NCBI GenBank assembly: GCA_946902985.2
Contig: OX336397.1
Location: 152,141,890-152,205,889 of the forward strand
Direction of reading: 5' to 3'
Length of the DNA: 64,000 nt
Origin: Meconema thalassinum
Taxonomy: Eukaryota; Arthropoda; Insecta; Orthoptera; Tettigoniidae
Position numbers and translations under genes: made by a program. Below the pieces are notes generated by a model. It saw only the letters and a program-made list of their open reading frames with translations. It was not told the origin of the DNA and made no database searches. Shown one piece after another: positions 55,644 to 64,000 of this stretch; within the stretch, counting starts at the first letter, position 1; every line of letters begins with the position of its first letter.

Positions 55644-56597
55644 TTACTCAAATGTTTTCTGCAGTGAGTCAATTTCCCCCTCGACTTTGGGCATATTGTC
55701 CTTGATCCGACCTACGTCATCCTTGACCTCGGCTACCTTCGCCTCCATAATGGTTTTATGCTCATTAAGGTCACCCCTCAACAGCATTACATCGATCTTA
55801 TTTTCTTCTCGATGAATGTCTACTCTCTCTCGTAGCCCTGTTGCGGTATCGGTTAATTCCGTAATGTTCTTTCGGTTCGTATTCAACTCGTCCTTGACCT
55901 GGATCATACTATCGACGATCGTCTTGACATTATTGGTGACGGCGTTCGCTGCACCTCTCATCAGTACGAGTCCTATGTTCATGGTAGCCATGTCCTTCTT
56001 GACGTTGTCCATGAATCCCTCGACGTAAGTTAATCGAGTTCCAAATTCCTCTCGAGTATGGTCTAAGTCAGCCCTCATATCAACCTGAACTCTATTAATA
56101 GTTGTTTGAATCTGAGCGGTGTGCTCCTCTATGCGGGCTTGCACGTCCTCCCTAGCTCTATTCATTTGGTCTGTCAAATTATCAATACGCTGGTTAGACT
56201 CCTGATGGTGTCGTATTACGTCAACCCTAACAGCTGCTAAACCTGCCGTAAGATCGTTTCTGGCCTCTATTCTATGAGCATCTATGTCGGCCCTGACCTG
56301 CATTAGATCGGCCCTATCATTATTAACTTCATTTATTACTTGGTCCACATGACCACTTACAGTATTATTTGATCGGGTGTTAGCCTCAAGATCCTGTCTA
56401 ACCTGGTCCATATGACCACTTACATTATTGACAGCTTGGGTATTCTCACCTAAGTCACCCCAGACTTCACCTAAACCACCCCTTACAGTACCTACTTCCT
56501 GCCTGACTTCACCTAAGTCAGCAGTAATCTGCTGGAGATTGGCATTGACACCTGCCAACATCTCTCCAAATACATGACGAATTGTTTCCTCATCCAT
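55644..56597 (-). CDS. Gag N-terminal coiled-coil ORF, unit 2 (317 aa)
   Basis: Same length and shared terminal TAA as unit 1. About seven amino-acid differences are visible (for example VNANLQQ, VRGGLGEV, VNNDRADLMQ, DQMNRARED, NMPKVEG). It preserves the coiled-coil pattern. Confidence 0.8.
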   Translation of the reverse strand: MDEETIRHVFGEMLAGVNANLQQITADLGEVRQEVGTVRGGLGEVWGDLGENTQAVNNVSGHMDQVRQDLEANTRSNNTVSGHVDQVINEVNNDRADLMQVRADIDAHRIEARNDLTAGLAAVRVDVIRHHQESNQRIDNLTDQMNRAREDVQARIEEHTAQIQTTINRVQVDMRADLDHTREEFGTRLTYVEGFMDNVKKDMATMNIGLVLMRGAANAVTNNVKTIVDSMIQVKDELNTNRKNITELTDTATGLRERVDIHREENKIDVMLLRGDLNEHKTIMEAKVAEVKDDVGRIKDNMPKVEGEIDSLQKTFE

Positions 56598-56997
56598 AAC
56601 AAGAAATTATTGAGAAAGAGAGGGAGCAATCTCTTATGGAACTTACAGCTATGATTAGTTACTTGGTGGTATAAAGCTTGTTTCATTTAAATAAACATCA
56701 CGAGTACAGCTGGAGTATGCAAACTAAATGCTTCTACATTTACAAAGACAACAGCGAGCAAAGCAAAGTATTACATTTACTCAGGATGAGGCATCATCAA
56801 AGAAAATCCTAACCATCATTTATCTAACACAAAAGCCTCACCCCTTGGACTTGTATCAAACATGAATGCCATGCGGTTAATCGATCTGCAGTACGACTTT
56901 CTAAGTTCGTCCCAGTCCAGTCAATTTACCATTGATCAACATTAAGATCCTCTTAAATAACATGGAACTGACGGTCACCACGTTAACGTCGGCACAT

Positions 56998-57010
56998 GAG
57001 TTGGGCGCCA
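56998..57010 (-). promoter_or_regulatory. Primer-binding site, unit 2
   Basis: TGGCGCCCAACTC on the minus strand, 20 bases from the end of LTR C at 57031, as in unit 1. Confidence 0.75.
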
Positions 57011-57030
57011 TTTAATATAAGTATATGTTA

Positions 57031-60000
57031 TGAGCCCGTCAGAGGAGCTGCCAGGACAGCCAACAACCTAAATGACTTCCCTAACATCTCATCCGCCGGA
57101 CCTAACTGCCGAGAGGATCAGGTGAACTTCCATACAGGCCAAAGCAGCACGAGAATCCATCATCCTCGGGGATCGTGGTACATGGTGACTAAAGGTCATA
57201 GACTGCCTAAGGAAAGGTTCACCTTAAAAGCTAGACTAAGAAAATAAAACATCCAGACTTATGTAAAACATCGTGAAGATTTATTTTAAAATCCACAAAC
57301 CCCTATCCTAGTTCGGAGGGTTTCTGTCGGCTAATCCGCAAGCTAATAATTAATCAAAAATAAAGAGCAGGTCCCTACCTGAGAAGTTACTGTAAACCCT
57401 CGCGGAAAATCTATCTCACAATTATTAAAGCAACAACAGCAACACTAGGAAAATGGTACGGCGAAAAACTCTAGGTCAAGTTACAAGATCAAGCTAATAT
57501 CGGATTTTACATTTAACAGGGCAGCAAAACAAATCTAAGTTAGGATGATACCATTTTCTCATTTACATTTAATATTGATTCATCTAGCTAACTCCTACCA
57601 ATTAATTACGAAATTTACGGCGGTGACGTCCGTAATATCAAACAATTACAATCAAAGCTATGTGACAAGCCATAAAAAAACAAGTAAAGCATTCTTACAG
57701 ACTAGGTGCTAATCAGCACACAAAAGGTGACATAGAGGATTTGTGCACTTTCACATCAATAAATCAATAAATACAAGACCACAGTTTTATTCAAAGCCTA
57801 CCTACACCTTGGTTTACTGTTTGTAAGCCATAGTCATTTAACATGTGTAATTACGGTGACGACTGCGTAGTGGAAACTACGTCTAACATCGTATGGCCTG
57901 AGCTCCACTAGCTACGGACTAAAGGTGCAAGCAAGCCTCTGTCGCTACAAAACAACAATGTCAGCTGTTCTAAGGTCATTTCCTCCAGGAAATACTTTCA
58001 TTGGCACGGCTATGTGAGCAGGTTCCAAATGCAAATTAACAAGGTTAAATAGAAAGGATCTGTTAGTTATATTTTGTTTATCAAAATTATGCGTTTTATT
58101 ATTAATATGTCGGTTTAAATTATCGTTGGTTTATGGCGAATAACAGCTGACTAGCCTGGCACGGAGCGTCTCTGCGAGATCATCTCTGCCAAAGGGCCTC
58201 GACTCAAAAGTCGGGATACGATCAACGAGCAATAACAACTCGGACACACAATAACACGAGTTACCAGCGGCGCGCAGCTCGCGTTCAATAACTCTGGGAC
58301 AGGCCTGGAAACACATCAGTTACCCTCCCTAAATATCTGGTCTGCGGGAACTGTCCCGGACACGGTACACAAAATACCTTCTAACATGAAAAAGCCTCCT
58401 CACGGGGGTCACTAGCCTCCAACATAATATAAGAATCCTGACATAAATGTACTCGTCGAAACAACGGTCCACGCAAAAGGCGTTTAACTAACAAATAACA
58501 ATCTACAGAACATCTGTTCAGACACAGGAATTGACACTGGGTTCCATGAGCTATCAATGCAATGAAAAAGAAAAATGCTGCCAGCATTGCGTCCTGTGTA
58601 AAAAATAAGTCTGTCTCACTTGGAAGCAAGCGCTCTCAATCGGGCGCTGGGAAGTATTCAACCACCTGTCTCTGTGTCACAGCGTGCTACAAGCTCCCTG
58701 TACAGTTTGACACAACACGTTTACTGGGCCGGCAGTTTTAGCAAGATAATAACTGTAAAACTGGCCTCATAATAATACCTTTACCATAGGTTATAAACAT
58801 CAAAGAATGTGTGCATTAAGAGCACGCTACAAAGCTGAATATAAACATATATATCTGTCTTTCATAGCAAAGACGTTTAAAAGATAGCAATGTCACTCAT
58901 TGCAGGAGCTCTTTGCTCTCAAAGATAAAACACTTCATTTGTTTCTTGTATCAAACATTCTAATAAATCACGTGTCATTACACTTGACACAAACAAAATA
59001 ATATTACAGCGCAAATCTCACTCTGCTGGATTTGCTTAATGATACGTTGGGAACTGGGTTCGATGCTAGGTTACAACGAACATCCTTTTTACTTGCAAGG
59101 TCTACACTTGACCTGGATGGCTTCTGAGCACATCCTGAATGAAATATAAATGCAGTTACAAAACTGGTAATTACAGTCGATTACCTAAATGATACGACTT
59201 CTCTAATCAAGTCAGGGGCGTAACGTTGACTGGCTGCTATAAGTGCAGTTAAAGAATTATGACCATGGCATCAATTTTCCATAACAGGAGTCTGTTAAGA
59301 CTCGAAAATCATCCCAGATAGGGTTAAACAAAGTAGCCTTGAAATGACTACGGTCACGTTTAGCAATAGACAGGAATTGGCGTCCTAAGACGTCCATCAG
59401 TTTGCACCAGGGTTGAACAAAATGTCGAACCCAAGGGTGGCTCACAATCACTGTAAATAAATGACATCAAATTATACTAATTACATTCCCTACCTATAAA
59501 ATGGCTGTCACTAAGTTCGGCTGATTTACAATCTACACTAATCTAAATATACCACCAATGACTAGAACAAAGAAGGGTTGTACAAACTCACGATCTGAAG
59601 GAGCCCACACTTAGCTCTTTCCAACGACAAGGGTTGAACAAAGAACCTCTGGCTTTCAGGATTGGTTTTGTCCATATCAGAACTTCCATCTTGGCTCTCC
59701 CAAAGACCAGGGTTCGGTCTGTCCCCGTAGTTGACATCGTGAATGGATTGGACATGCCTAGAAATGGCATCCTCGACTCCTTCCTTCTCGTTCGACGTTC
59801 TTGAAGTTCCAAATCATGCTTGTTCCATCCGAGACGTCTCCCTCATTCCATGACGGTATCTTAGCCCATCATATTCGACTCGAACATGGTGTTACTAATG
59901 TCGAACACGTGGTCGGTAATATTAGACATTGTGTATTTCTTTAGCACTTGAAAATTGCGGTGTGCTTTGTAGCTATCACAGGCGTTACATATATATCTAG

Positions 60001-60849
60001 CAACACAGCCTCTACACTTTGCAGATATCATAAATAAATGGCCATGCACTGATCTGCTGGTTCACACGTGCACAGATTCTATTTTTGCAATCACGTGGCA
60101 TCCGTGAAATTGGTCTCGTATTCTTGCGGATAAATCCACTGTAGCAATCTATACACGAAGCGTATTTAATATCACACTCGTTTAATGTAACGCTATCACA
60201 ATTATTTGTATATTTGGCACCAGGCTTTAGCCCTCCACAAATCACGTGGGTACAAAATGCGGTGCTACAAAACCGTAGAAAATTCACAATACGTTTCAAA
60301 TAAGTTTCCAATACTATTGGTGCTGATCACTACACTTTAACAATCGTGATGCAAAATACGATGGTGCTCGATGACACTTGATAATATTTCTTCGCTATAA
60401 AGCGGACTATTCCCACGTCTTACACGACGGATATTTCAACACGCCTCAACCGGACGGATCCTCCTGACGTAGTGCACGGAACTGCGTCCCTCGTGGAATC
60501 AAGTCGTGAAACTAAGTCGTTGAGCGACTATTTACATTCCTTTTTGCATATCTGAAATGATATTACCATACCTTAAAGTAAAAAAACATTCTCCTAAATG
60601 TTTCAATAATACTGAATGACGAAATGGTATATTCTGAGTCTCGCAGAAAGTTAAAGTTGATTAATAAGACCTCAGATAAATAATTAGCAGACTTCACCAA
60701 AGTCAAAAGTGTGATCCTCCGCTACTCCAAAGAGAATTGTATAAGCTCTCAGCTTCTAGTTGCTTTCTGGGTGTGTTCAAAGTTAGTACATCCCACCATA
60801 AATGTGTTGTCATGAAAAATATCACATGAACCTTAGCTCAGCGGGTTCA
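57031..60849 (-). repeat. LTR C (right, 3819 bp)
   Basis: 5' LTR of unit 2. It ends at 60849 with GCGGGTTCA followed by the ATAC duplication. It lacks the 121-bp insertion (empty site near 58849-58857) and carries most private differences in its right-hand portion, for example TGTGAGCAGGTTCC at about 58013. It keeps a 99-codon Cys-rich minus frame (60311-60012) that is stopped in A and B. Confidence 0.9.
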
Positions 60850-60853
60850 ATAC
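60850..60853. repeat. Target-site duplication, right (ATAC)
   Basis: Matches 40296-40299. Confidence 0.8.
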
Positions 60854-61380
60854 CGCTTATAGTTTCAGAGATATAGAATGCCTTTGACATAATTCGCACA
60901 TCCGCCATCTTGTGGTTATGTAAACAATTGAACCAAATTAGATGTCTGTGCATTTCATTGTGTATAAAGATATACTGTACTAAGTTTTATTGCGTTTGGT
61001 TGGTTGAATCGCGAGAAACGTCTATTTAAATGTGGCTAATTCGCGTGGCCGCCATGTTGGTTTTGAAGTTACCAGTTTTTCAAGAGTCACATAGGTGAAC
61101 TTCCAGTAGTTCCTTTTATCACCGTTAAGAATTCCAGGACGATATCGGGATTTCGCACAGCCGCCATGTTGGATTGGTGAGACGTAACAAAATTTGAAGG
61201 GCACGGTCGGAGTCGTCCGGAATGGTGCTATGAACTTACCGAGTTTCATTGAAATCGCTCCAGCCATTTAGATTTTATTAGGGACACACACACACACCTC
61301 ACACACACACACACACGCACACACACACTGACTAAAGGTGATCTCATAAGCCTATTTTTTCAAAATTGAAAATAGGCTAA
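60854..61380. repeat. ~430-bp tandem repeat element, right part, with hairpin terminus
   Basis: Continues the unit interrupted at 40299 (ATTCGCACATCCGCCATCTTG, then CGCGAGAAACGTC, then GGCCGCCATGTTGG). It passes through a CA microsatellite (61274-61330). It ends in a perfect hairpin AGCCTATTTT/AAAATAGGCT, followed by AAAAATG near 61380. The terminus is the same type as that of the element at 34599-35684. Confidence 0.7.
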
Positions 61381-61382
61381 AA

Positions 61383-61490
61383 ATGTAATTTGATCAAATA
61401 TGGAAAATAAAAACACTGAATATGTAATTTTACATTGAAAATTAGAAATATGTCATAATGATCAGATATGTAACAATAAAATGTACTTAT
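61383..61490. repeat. Inverted relative of 38221-38320
   Basis: The complement of this AT-rich block (TGTAAAATTACATATTCAGTG and neighbours) matches about 95 bp just right of the Helitron end near 38221-38320, at roughly four-fifths identity by eye. It is either a dispersed AT-rich repeat or the far TIR of an old element now containing everything between. Confidence 0.5.
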
Positions 61491-61808
61491 ATGATAGCTA
61501 AAATTCTAATTCATGGACTTTTATCATTTCAAGTTATATAAAAGCAAAGGGAAGTAATATGTATTTACATAAAACTCCTAGCCCTAATGATAGGTCTAGG
61601 TAGTGAAGTTCGGCTACATTCTTATTGTTCCGCTGCACTGGTCTGTCTCAACGAGGAAAAGCTGACTGCCCCGCTGCTCTGTCTCGAGGGGGATGGATGC
61701 TCAGTTGCAGTCGTGTGTATTCAGGTCGCTTCGTTTGCAGCGCTGGTCTGTCTCCAAGTGCTAATATTCTGTAAAGATTTGCCAATGGCACTACGTCAGC
61801 AAATGTAG

Positions 61809-62307
61809 TATCAACAAGATGGAACACCAGCGCACTTTGTACGTGCAGTCCGCGAACATCACGACCAAACATTCGGGGAAAGAATGATAGGTAGAGGTGG
61901 TCCAATTTCGTGGCCACCACGATCGAAAGAATAATCTCCCCTCGACCTTCTTCTGTGGGGCCATATGAAGAGCCTTGTCTATGAGACCCTTGTCGACTCG
62001 TAAGATCTTGTTTCACGCGTTCTGGCGGCAGCGCACATTATTGAACACACACCAGGTCTCGTCGGACGTGTGTACGACAATATGTTGCGCAGATGCACGT
62101 TGATTAACAAACAGCTGGGTCACTACGTGGAACAGCTCTTGTAGTGCAAACGTGTCTCTAGTGAAGTGGGAGATGTGCAATCGAGTGAAACTGATTCGGT
62201 ATCGAAACGATACATATCTCGACATGGGTTTCTAATCAAAATGTTACCTGCATAGTCCAATCAACAAACCCAAGAAGTTTTTAATAGGAATTATGAATCA
62301 CCCTGTA
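61809..62307 (+). pseudogene. Mariner-like transposase C-terminal fragment with element end
   Basis: A plus frame from 61809 reads YQQDGTPAHFVRAVREHHDQ, then GRGGPISWPPRS and LLLWGHMKSLVYETLVDS, then ends at TAG 62142-62144. QQDGTPAHF holds the second catalytic Asp of the DDE/D transposase, and WPPRSPDL normally precedes the third acidic residue. Here SPDL is replaced by SKE plus a stop; a second stop follows VDS. The N-terminal half is missing. The right end, AGGAATTATGAATCACCCTGTA (about 62286-62307), resembles a mariner terminal inverted repeat next to a TA. It is dead. Confidence 0.8.
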
Positions 62308-62680
62308 TAAGTGAATTTGTTTGAGTCGCAATTACAAATTATTTGTATTTAAAATTAATTTTCCAACAGGCTTTGGTCAAATGAACTACATGAATATGGT
62401 TCTGTTTTATGTTCAGTATGTACAACTAAGATATTGTTTCTATACACTAGCCTATGAACGCAAACGTGTCACTTGGGTAAAATGCTATGATCGCATGATC
62501 TACAATACATAATTTAGACTGCCAGTGCCTATCAATTAAAATGTGTGTCTCGGAATCTCTCTACGTACTCACGACTGGAAGTAACTCATATTTATATAGC
62601 TTTCCAATATGAATTAACAGGTCATTTTTCAAAGTTCCTTAATCAGTAAATTTTGTAACTTAGTATATGAATAATGCTTT
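62308..62680. other. Gene-free spacer
   Basis: No gene seen. The 63-codon plus frame here has no recognisable domain. Confidence 0.45.
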
Positions 62681-64000
62681 TTGCCAGTAAGAGCTACATG
62701 AGTCTTCAAACACCCTATTTATGTGAATATTGCTCCATATATTCTACTTTAATATGTCTTCTGGCGTCTAAGTCACATGCATCTCCGAAAAGATACTCCT
62801 TGTGTAAATGTAGCTGCGCATTTAACACTTGAGTTTGGCGCTAGACCAATAAAAATGACGCACATGAAAGAAAAATCTGCATATTGCCATAGAGCACAGT
62901 AGGGAGGAACTAATTTCTTATGCAGTGTCCACCCCTGATCTACGCAGTTGATATTGGGAGCATAGGCAGGCCATTCCAATCTGTGAATAACAGTCTCCTG
63001 AAAAAACACATTGACAATGCCAGTTCTGGGTGGGCGAGCGTTATCGTCCATGAAAGTGAAATTTTGGCCAATATTGTCAGCCTGTAGCTAGAGGTGACCG
63101 GATAATATCCATGTGACGTATGCCTGCCACACGCCCAGGGATGTAAGAATGGCCAATGGGTTAGGGACCACTACGACACTTGGCCAGCAATATGCAAAAC
63201 TTATGTTGATGTCTCTGCGCATGAGGGACAAGTGTGTGGTTAATGGAAATTATGGATCATTGTGCGTATCATTATTCCTTCTTTCGTATTGAAACCTTCC
63301 GGCATGTGGTTACCAAAAAATTATTTTCCAAAATAGATTCTACATGTAGAACTAGGAAAGGGGGTTCAGAGAAACATACTACATGAATGTGACATTAGAC
63401 CACTATAGATCAATATGTGTGTCTTCAGTTGACCTTTCTGAGTACAGGTTCCTCCATATGTACCACAGGAATATCGCTTGACATAATGTGAGTTTCCAAA
63501 TCACATTTTTGAATAAACTATGATCCGCAAGAACAAAATGAATACGGGATTAGGCTAAAATGATTGCTTCTTCAAAATCTCCTTCTCAGCTCATATTGCA
63601 TCCCATGTACTTTCGGAATGAGTCACTAGACCACTATGGAACAACATGTGCAGCTTAATACAACCTTTCCTAGTAAAGCTCGCTCTGCGTATATTTGACG
63701 GATGTGGCAAACTACCACTATGAATCACCAAGTGTGTCTTCAAATAGCCTTTTTGAGTGAATCTTGCTCCTTATTTTCCACATGAACGTGGCATTAGACT
63801 TCTATGGAGCATCACCTGTGTTCAGGGTTCTTGTCCAAGTAAAGTTTGCTTCATATATTATACATGAGCCATTGGTGCTCGAGACCAATGTGGAACAATA
63901 TCTGTTTTTTCAAATTTCCCGTCCAAATAAAGTTTTCACTGCATTTTTTTCAGAAATGTTTCTTTACACTACTATGGATCAACATGTGTCTTCTATAAGT
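62680..64000 (-). pseudogene. Degenerate C2H2 zinc-finger exon (continues past the window edge)
   Basis: On the minus strand, finger-like units recur at ~84-bp (28-residue) steps. Examples are TYRRHMLIHSS (about 63965-64000), CSENFIWTGNLKKQILFHIG (about 63885-63945), GARFTQKGYLKTHLVIHSG (about 63713-63770), ASFTRKGCIKLHMLFHSG (about 63632-63685) and TCTQKGQLKTHILIYSG (about 63398-63460). Another, IGCLKTHVALTGKK, lies near 62700. The F-x5-L-x2-H-x3-H spacing and HSG linkers are C2H2 hallmarks. Stops, frame changes and lost cysteines show decay. The fingers are interrupted by a Tc1-like fragment. The strand is the same as the small-exon gene 39 kb away, which it cannot belong to because it lies upstream of that gene's first exon. 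Confidence 0.75.
62935..63125 (-). pseudogene. Tc1-like transposase fragment inside the zinc-finger exon
   Basis: The minus frame reads GQNFTFMDDNARPPRTGIVN, then IHRLEWPAYAPNINCVDQ. MDDNARPHR with its catalytic Asp and the WPAxSPDLNPIE block are signatures of Tc1 transposases; here the last part has decayed to APNINCVDQ, so the third acidic residue is lost. Another piece (GIRHMDIIRSPL) lies just upstream in a different frame. No TIRs were identified. Confidence 0.75.

Larger units (their letters stand above)
40300..60849 (-). mobile_element. Ty3/gypsy tandem array LTR-int-LTR-int-LTR with giant LTRs
   Basis: Three LTR copies (40300-44243, 48664-52610, 57031-60849) alternate with two 4420-bp internal regions (44244-48663, 52611-57030). 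LTRs run TGAGCCCG...CGGGTTCA, an 8-bp imperfect inverted terminal repeat beginning TG and ending CA, and are 3.94, 3.95 and 3.82 kb long. Coding is on the minus strand, so the 5' LTR of each unit is the one at its right. The array has one ATAC duplication outside and none at the internal junctions, which argues for one integration followed by duplication. Both internals lack RNase H and nearly all of integrase, so the family is non-autonomous or this array derives from one deleted copy. Confidence 0.92.

Noticed and set aside
40300..60849. Endogenous retrovirus with envelope gene
   Set aside because: No envelope-type ORF, signal peptide or membrane segment lies between the Pol remnant and the 3' LTR; only about 50 bases separate them.
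40300..60849. Simple assembly duplication of one element
   Set aside because: The copies differ at many scattered bases and small indels, and the middle LTR is an ordered mosaic, which a false duplication would not create. Long reads would still be the proper test.

Overview
This window looks like nuclear DNA of an insect with a large, transposon-filled genome. A polyneopteran (stick insect, orthopteran or cockroach) is the best guess. The grounds are AT-rich sequence, tRNA-derived SINEs, RTE and CR1/Jockey LINEs, Helitron ends, Tc1/mariner transposase debris and a giant-LTR Ty3/gypsy element. There are no bacterial operons, no rRNA or tRNA genes and no CRISPR. Almost everything can be explained as mobile DNA. 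The one host gene I can support is a minus-strand gene of very short, acid-rich exons (16.8, 18.5 and 23.5 kb). Two decayed host-derived sequences also occur: a cyclophilin fragment at 30.0 kb and a C2H2 zinc-finger exon at the right edge.

Layout. 0-3.1 kb: a 141-bp satellite, a 293-bp tandem repeat and a Helitron-type 3' end. 4.6-7.3 kb: a dead LINE. 7.7-11.8 kb and 12.8-14.6 kb: two Helitron-type elements carrying nested SINEs and repeats. 14.6-16.6 kb: two 5'-truncated LINE tails facing each other. 16.8-23.5 kb: the small-exon gene, with a full-length RTE-like LINE (12-bp target duplication) in its first intron, in antisense orientation. 24.8-28.3 kb: a minus-strand CR1/Jockey-type LINE with an open 1018-codon ORF2. 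29-34 kb: SINE, pseudogene and LINE fragments and a long T/G-rich stretch flanked by 155-bp direct repeats. 34.2-39.3 kb: three stacked elements, namely a hairpin-ended inverted-repeat element, a 2480-bp Helitron filled with about 15 copies of a 163-bp repeat, and a long-TIR element.

40.3-60.85 kb is the highlight: a 20.55-kb Ty3/gypsy array, LTR-internal-LTR-internal-LTR, on the minus strand. It has 3.9-kb LTRs (TGAGCCCG...CGGGTTCA), two 4420-bp internal regions and a 4-bp ATAC target duplication on the outside. Both internals carry a coiled-coil Gag, a damaged protease and a reverse transcriptase. Both lack RNase H and nearly all of integrase through what looks like one shared deletion. The middle LTR is a mosaic: its first ~0.83 kb matches the right LTR and the remainder matches the left LTR. 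That is the pattern expected if the array arose by unequal crossing-over between the LTRs of a single element. The array sits inside an older ~430-bp tandem-repeat element, whose two halves can be joined across it.

61.4-64 kb: a mariner-like transposase pseudogene, then a minus-strand degenerate zinc-finger exon broken by a Tc1-like fragment. Its orientation matches the small-exon gene, which suggests a tandem zinc-finger gene neighbourhood. Coordinates and alignments were made by eye; percent identities were not computed.
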